Below, piece after piece: positions 6,862-8,542 of a stretch of 8,542 bases of DNA. Source of the DNA: Saprospiraceae bacterium (GTDB lineage: Bacteria; Bacteroidota; Bacteroidia; Chitinophagales; Saprospiraceae); NCBI GenBank assembly GCA_029262975.1, contig JAJCYJ010000514.1:1-8542 (forward strand), written 5' to 3'. The position numbers and the translations under genes are program-made. How positions within the stretch are numbered: the stretch's first letter is position 1; the number at the start of each line of letters is the position of its first letter. The notes beneath the pieces were generated by a model. The model saw nothing but the letters and a program-made list of their open reading frames with translations, ran no database searches and was not told the origin of the DNA.

Positions 6862-8150
6862 TTTTTAAAAATATGGTCCAAGCCATCGCAAATAATGCTG
6901 GCGGCTTTTTCTAAAGATTTGTAACTGTGTGCAGCGGAAATAAAACCTACTTCATACCCTGAAGGTCCAAGATAGACACCATTATCCAGGAGATAGGCAT
7001 GCAATTCTTTGAATAAGCCCATCGACGCTGGATTTATTTGATCAGCACTGATGATGCGATCGGTACTATATGCCATCCAAAATATTGAACCTATATGCAC
7101 CATATGCATTGGATATTCCTTCATTTTAATATGTGTACTTATTTGTGCTACGAAATTATCCGTCTTTTGTTCCAGGAGTTCATAAAATCCATTTTGTAGA
7201 CATGCTTTAAGACTTGCCAGTCCAGCTGACATTGCTACCGGGTTAGCACTCAAGGTTCCAGCCTGATATACTGGACCTTCTGGAGAGATAAAAGACATGA
7301 TGTCTGCACGGCCCCCAAAAGCACCTACGGGCAATCCACCTCCGATTATTTTTCCAAATGTCAGAAGATCGGGTGCTACACTGTAGTAGCCCGAGGCACC
7401 TTCTGCACCAACACGATAACCTGAAATTACTTCATCGAAAATTAATAGAATATCGAAGTCATCACAAAGCTTTCTTAACCAGACTAGAAATGAGGTGTCC
7501 TGAAGTAATAAACCATTATTGGCAGGGACAGGCTCAATAATCACGCATGCTATATTCGATCCATAGTGATTGAACGTATCTTCAAGACCTTGTAAATCAT
7601 TAAGGTTAATAACAATGGTTTCATTAGCGAATGCCTCAGGTACGCCAGCAGAAGATGATGTGCCAAATGTCGCCAAGCCTGAACCTGCCTTCACCATTAG
7701 AGAGTCTGCATGTCCGTGATAACAACCATCGAACTTGACGATCATAGAACGTCCTGTAAATCCTCTTGCTAATCGGACGGCGGACATGACGGCCTCTGTC
7801 CCGGAACTAACGAATCTAAGTTTTTCCAGGTATCGATGGTTCTCAATCATCAGTTGGCCTAACTTATTACCATGTATTGTCGGAGTTCCAAAGCTCATAC
7901 CATTCTCTACCGTATTGATGACAGCTTCTCTGATCGCAGGATTATTATGCCCGTGAATCATGGGCCCCCATGATCCACAGAAGTCAATAAACTCATTATC
8001 ATCTTCATCGTAAATATGGCAACCATTTGCATTTTTAATAAAGAGTGGTGCACCATGGACTGATTTAAAAGCCCTGACAGGAGAATTTACTCCTCCCGGG
8101 AAGTATTTCTTCGCCTCTTCAAAAAGTGCTGTTGATTTATTTCTTTTCAT
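6858..8150 (-). CDS. hemL: Glutamate-1-semialdehyde 2,1-aminomutase
   Basis: A PLP-dependent class III aminotransferase-fold enzyme that converts glutamate-1-semialdehyde to 5-aminolevulinate in the C5 route to haem and other tetrapyrroles. Its length of 430 residues is normal for the family. Motifs seen: FPGGVNSPVRAF (17-28), SWGPMIHGHNNP (60-71), VSSGTEAVMSAVRLARG (114-130), the IFDEVISGYRVG cofactor-binding segment (237-248, D239), PLP lysine K267 in LTFGKIIGGGLPVGAFGG, YQAGTLSANP (295-304) and YLGPSGYEVGFISAAHS near the C-terminus. These distinguish it from ornithine/GABA aminotransferases. It is the first gene of a leftward operon with the two-component genes and is the likely promoter-proximal member. 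hemA and the other hem genes are not in the window. The 64 nt to the divergent gene must hold at least part of its promoter, but I could not identify one. Confidence 0.97.
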   Translation of the reverse strand: MKRNKSTALFEEAKKYFPGGVNSPVRAFKSVHGAPLFIKNANGCHIYDEDDNEFIDFCGSWGPMIHGHNNPAIREAVINTVENGMSFGTPTIHGNKLGQLMIENHRYLEKLRFVSSGTEAVMSAVRLARGFTGRSMIVKFDGCYHGHADSLMVKAGSGLATFGTSSSAGVPEAFANETIVINLNDLQGLEDTFNHYGSNIACVIIEPVPANNGLLLQDTSFLVWLRKLCDDFDILLIFDEVISGYRVGAEGASGYYSVAPDLLTFGKIIGGGLPVGAFGGRADIMSFISPEGPVYQAGTLSANPVAMSAGLASLKACLQNGFYELLEQKTDNFVAQISTHIKMKEYPMHMVHIGSIFWMAYSTDRIISADQINPASMGLFKELHAYLLDNGVYLGPSGYEVGFISAAHSYKSLEKAASIICDGLDHIFKK

Positions 8151-8170
8151 GCGCCTACAGTAGTCTTTTG

Positions 8171-8178
8171 TATTTTTG
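8171..8178 (+). promoter_or_regulatory. Candidate Bacteroidota -7 promoter element
   Basis: The octamer TATTTTTG fits the Bacteroidota -7 consensus TAnnTTTG exactly and lies in the hemL/right-hand gene divergent gap, 36 nt upstream of the proposed TTG start. A matching -33 TTTG about 20 nt further upstream is not visible, and the surrounding T-rich sequence makes a chance match fairly likely. Confidence 0.25.
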
Positions 8179-8214
8179 GTTTTTTTAATCTTATCTCTTC
8201 ACAAATAAACGGAT

Positions 8215-8542
8215 TTGCAGGTTGAATATCAGATATCTGAACTGCTTATATATCTATTAGACAAATACGAGTATATAAGTATAGGAAGTATTGGTTCGTT
8301 TTACTTCGAAGACATACCTTCTTTACCAGTTGAACCGGACGGTCCTATGTACCCGCCACGGCGTGTTTTGAATATAATCAAACTGTCTCAAGACCATCCC
8401 AGACTTACTGACACCGCCTATAGTGAAGGGCTTCTTTCTGAAGAGGAAAAAAGTGTATTAGAAGCATATCTTGCGAAGATATCATTAGATTTTGGCATAC
8501 ATAACTATATAGATCTTCAAGGAATAGGATGCATAAGTCGAA
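8215..8542 (+). CDS. CCDC81/HU-like domain protein (3' end off window, TTG start)
   Basis: An open frame runs from just after the in-frame TAA at 8206-8208 to the right edge, giving 109 codons. The only conventional start before the conserved region is TTG at 8215; the first ATG (8347) would remove it. The translation has two similar halves. The first is ISELLIYLLDKYEYISIGSIGSFYFE (codons ~7-32), given here by its key points: a helix, then I-S-I-G-S-I-G-S-F. The second is an L-E-A-Y-L helix followed by NYIDLQGIGCIS (codons ~97-108). This 'helix then strand-GxG-strand' pattern, repeated, recalls the CCDC81-like prokaryotic HU domains 1 and 2 found in Bacteroidota, some of which are in membrane-anchored or SPOR-domain proteins. 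Function is unknown; DNA binding by analogy to HU is unproven. The C-terminal portion, which may hold a membrane segment, is not visible. It is divergent from hemL by 64 nt. Confidence 0.65.
   Translation, partial: MQVEYQISELLIYLLDKYEYISIGSIGSFYFEDIPSLPVEPDGPMYPPRRVLNIIKLSQDHPRLTDTAYSEGLLSEEEKSVLEAYLAKISLDFGIHNYIDLQGIGCISR

Noticed and set aside
7735..7956. Open frame antisense to hemL, plus similar short frames opposite other genes
   Set aside because: These are mirror frames of strongly conserved coding sequence, with no recognisable motifs or independent start signals.
1..8542. Possible mobile element, defence island or CRISPR array
   Set aside because: No transposase, integrase, phage or toxin-antitoxin genes, no spaced direct repeats, and no compositional break were seen; the genes are housekeeping or common regulatory types.

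Overview
The window reads as ordinary chromosomal DNA from a member of the Bacteroidota, possibly a Saprospiria or Chitinophagia relative. This rests on several signs. The DNA is AT-rich and the starts lack clear Shine-Dalgarno sequences. The Mrp ATPase has the 'ENMAWFTPAELP' segment in place of the usual CxxC. The pyrF is the longer subfamily-2 type. A DEDDh exonuclease is fused to a GIY-YIG domain, and the right-hand partial gene looks like a CCDC81/HU-like protein, a family I associate with this phylum. The genus cannot be fixed from the sequence.

Layout, left to right. (1) A rightward pair, mrp (5' end off the window) and pyrF, joined by a 1-nt TAATG overlap. (2) A leftward exonuclease/GIY-YIG nuclease gene that meets pyrF tail to tail with 7 nt between them. 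(3) Divergent from it, with 22 nt between the start codons, a rightward DUF1343/NamZ-like gene for a probable exported N-acetylmuramidase. (4) After a 122-nt gap, a rightward EI24/CysZ-like membrane protein. (5) A leftward three-gene operon, hemL, a histidine kinase and an OmpR-type response regulator, with 4-nt and 8-nt overlaps. Its last gene overlaps the end of the EI24 gene by the four bases TTAA, which serve as stop codon on both strands. (6) Divergent from hemL, a rightward gene cut by the right edge. It appears to start at TTG and encodes two HU-like repeats.

Functionally, most of this is housekeeping: Fe-S cluster carrier, UMP synthesis, DNA processing, peptidoglycan fragment turnover, and 5-aminolevulinate synthesis for tetrapyrroles. 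The most suggestive arrangement is the translational coupling of a small two-component system to hemL. It raises the possibility that the kinase/regulator pair works in the same physiological context as haem synthesis, though co-transcription alone does not show this. No RNA genes, CRISPR arrays, insertion sequences or phage genes were seen. No gene-free stretch exceeds 300 bases. I found nothing that looks like a new defence or mobile system.
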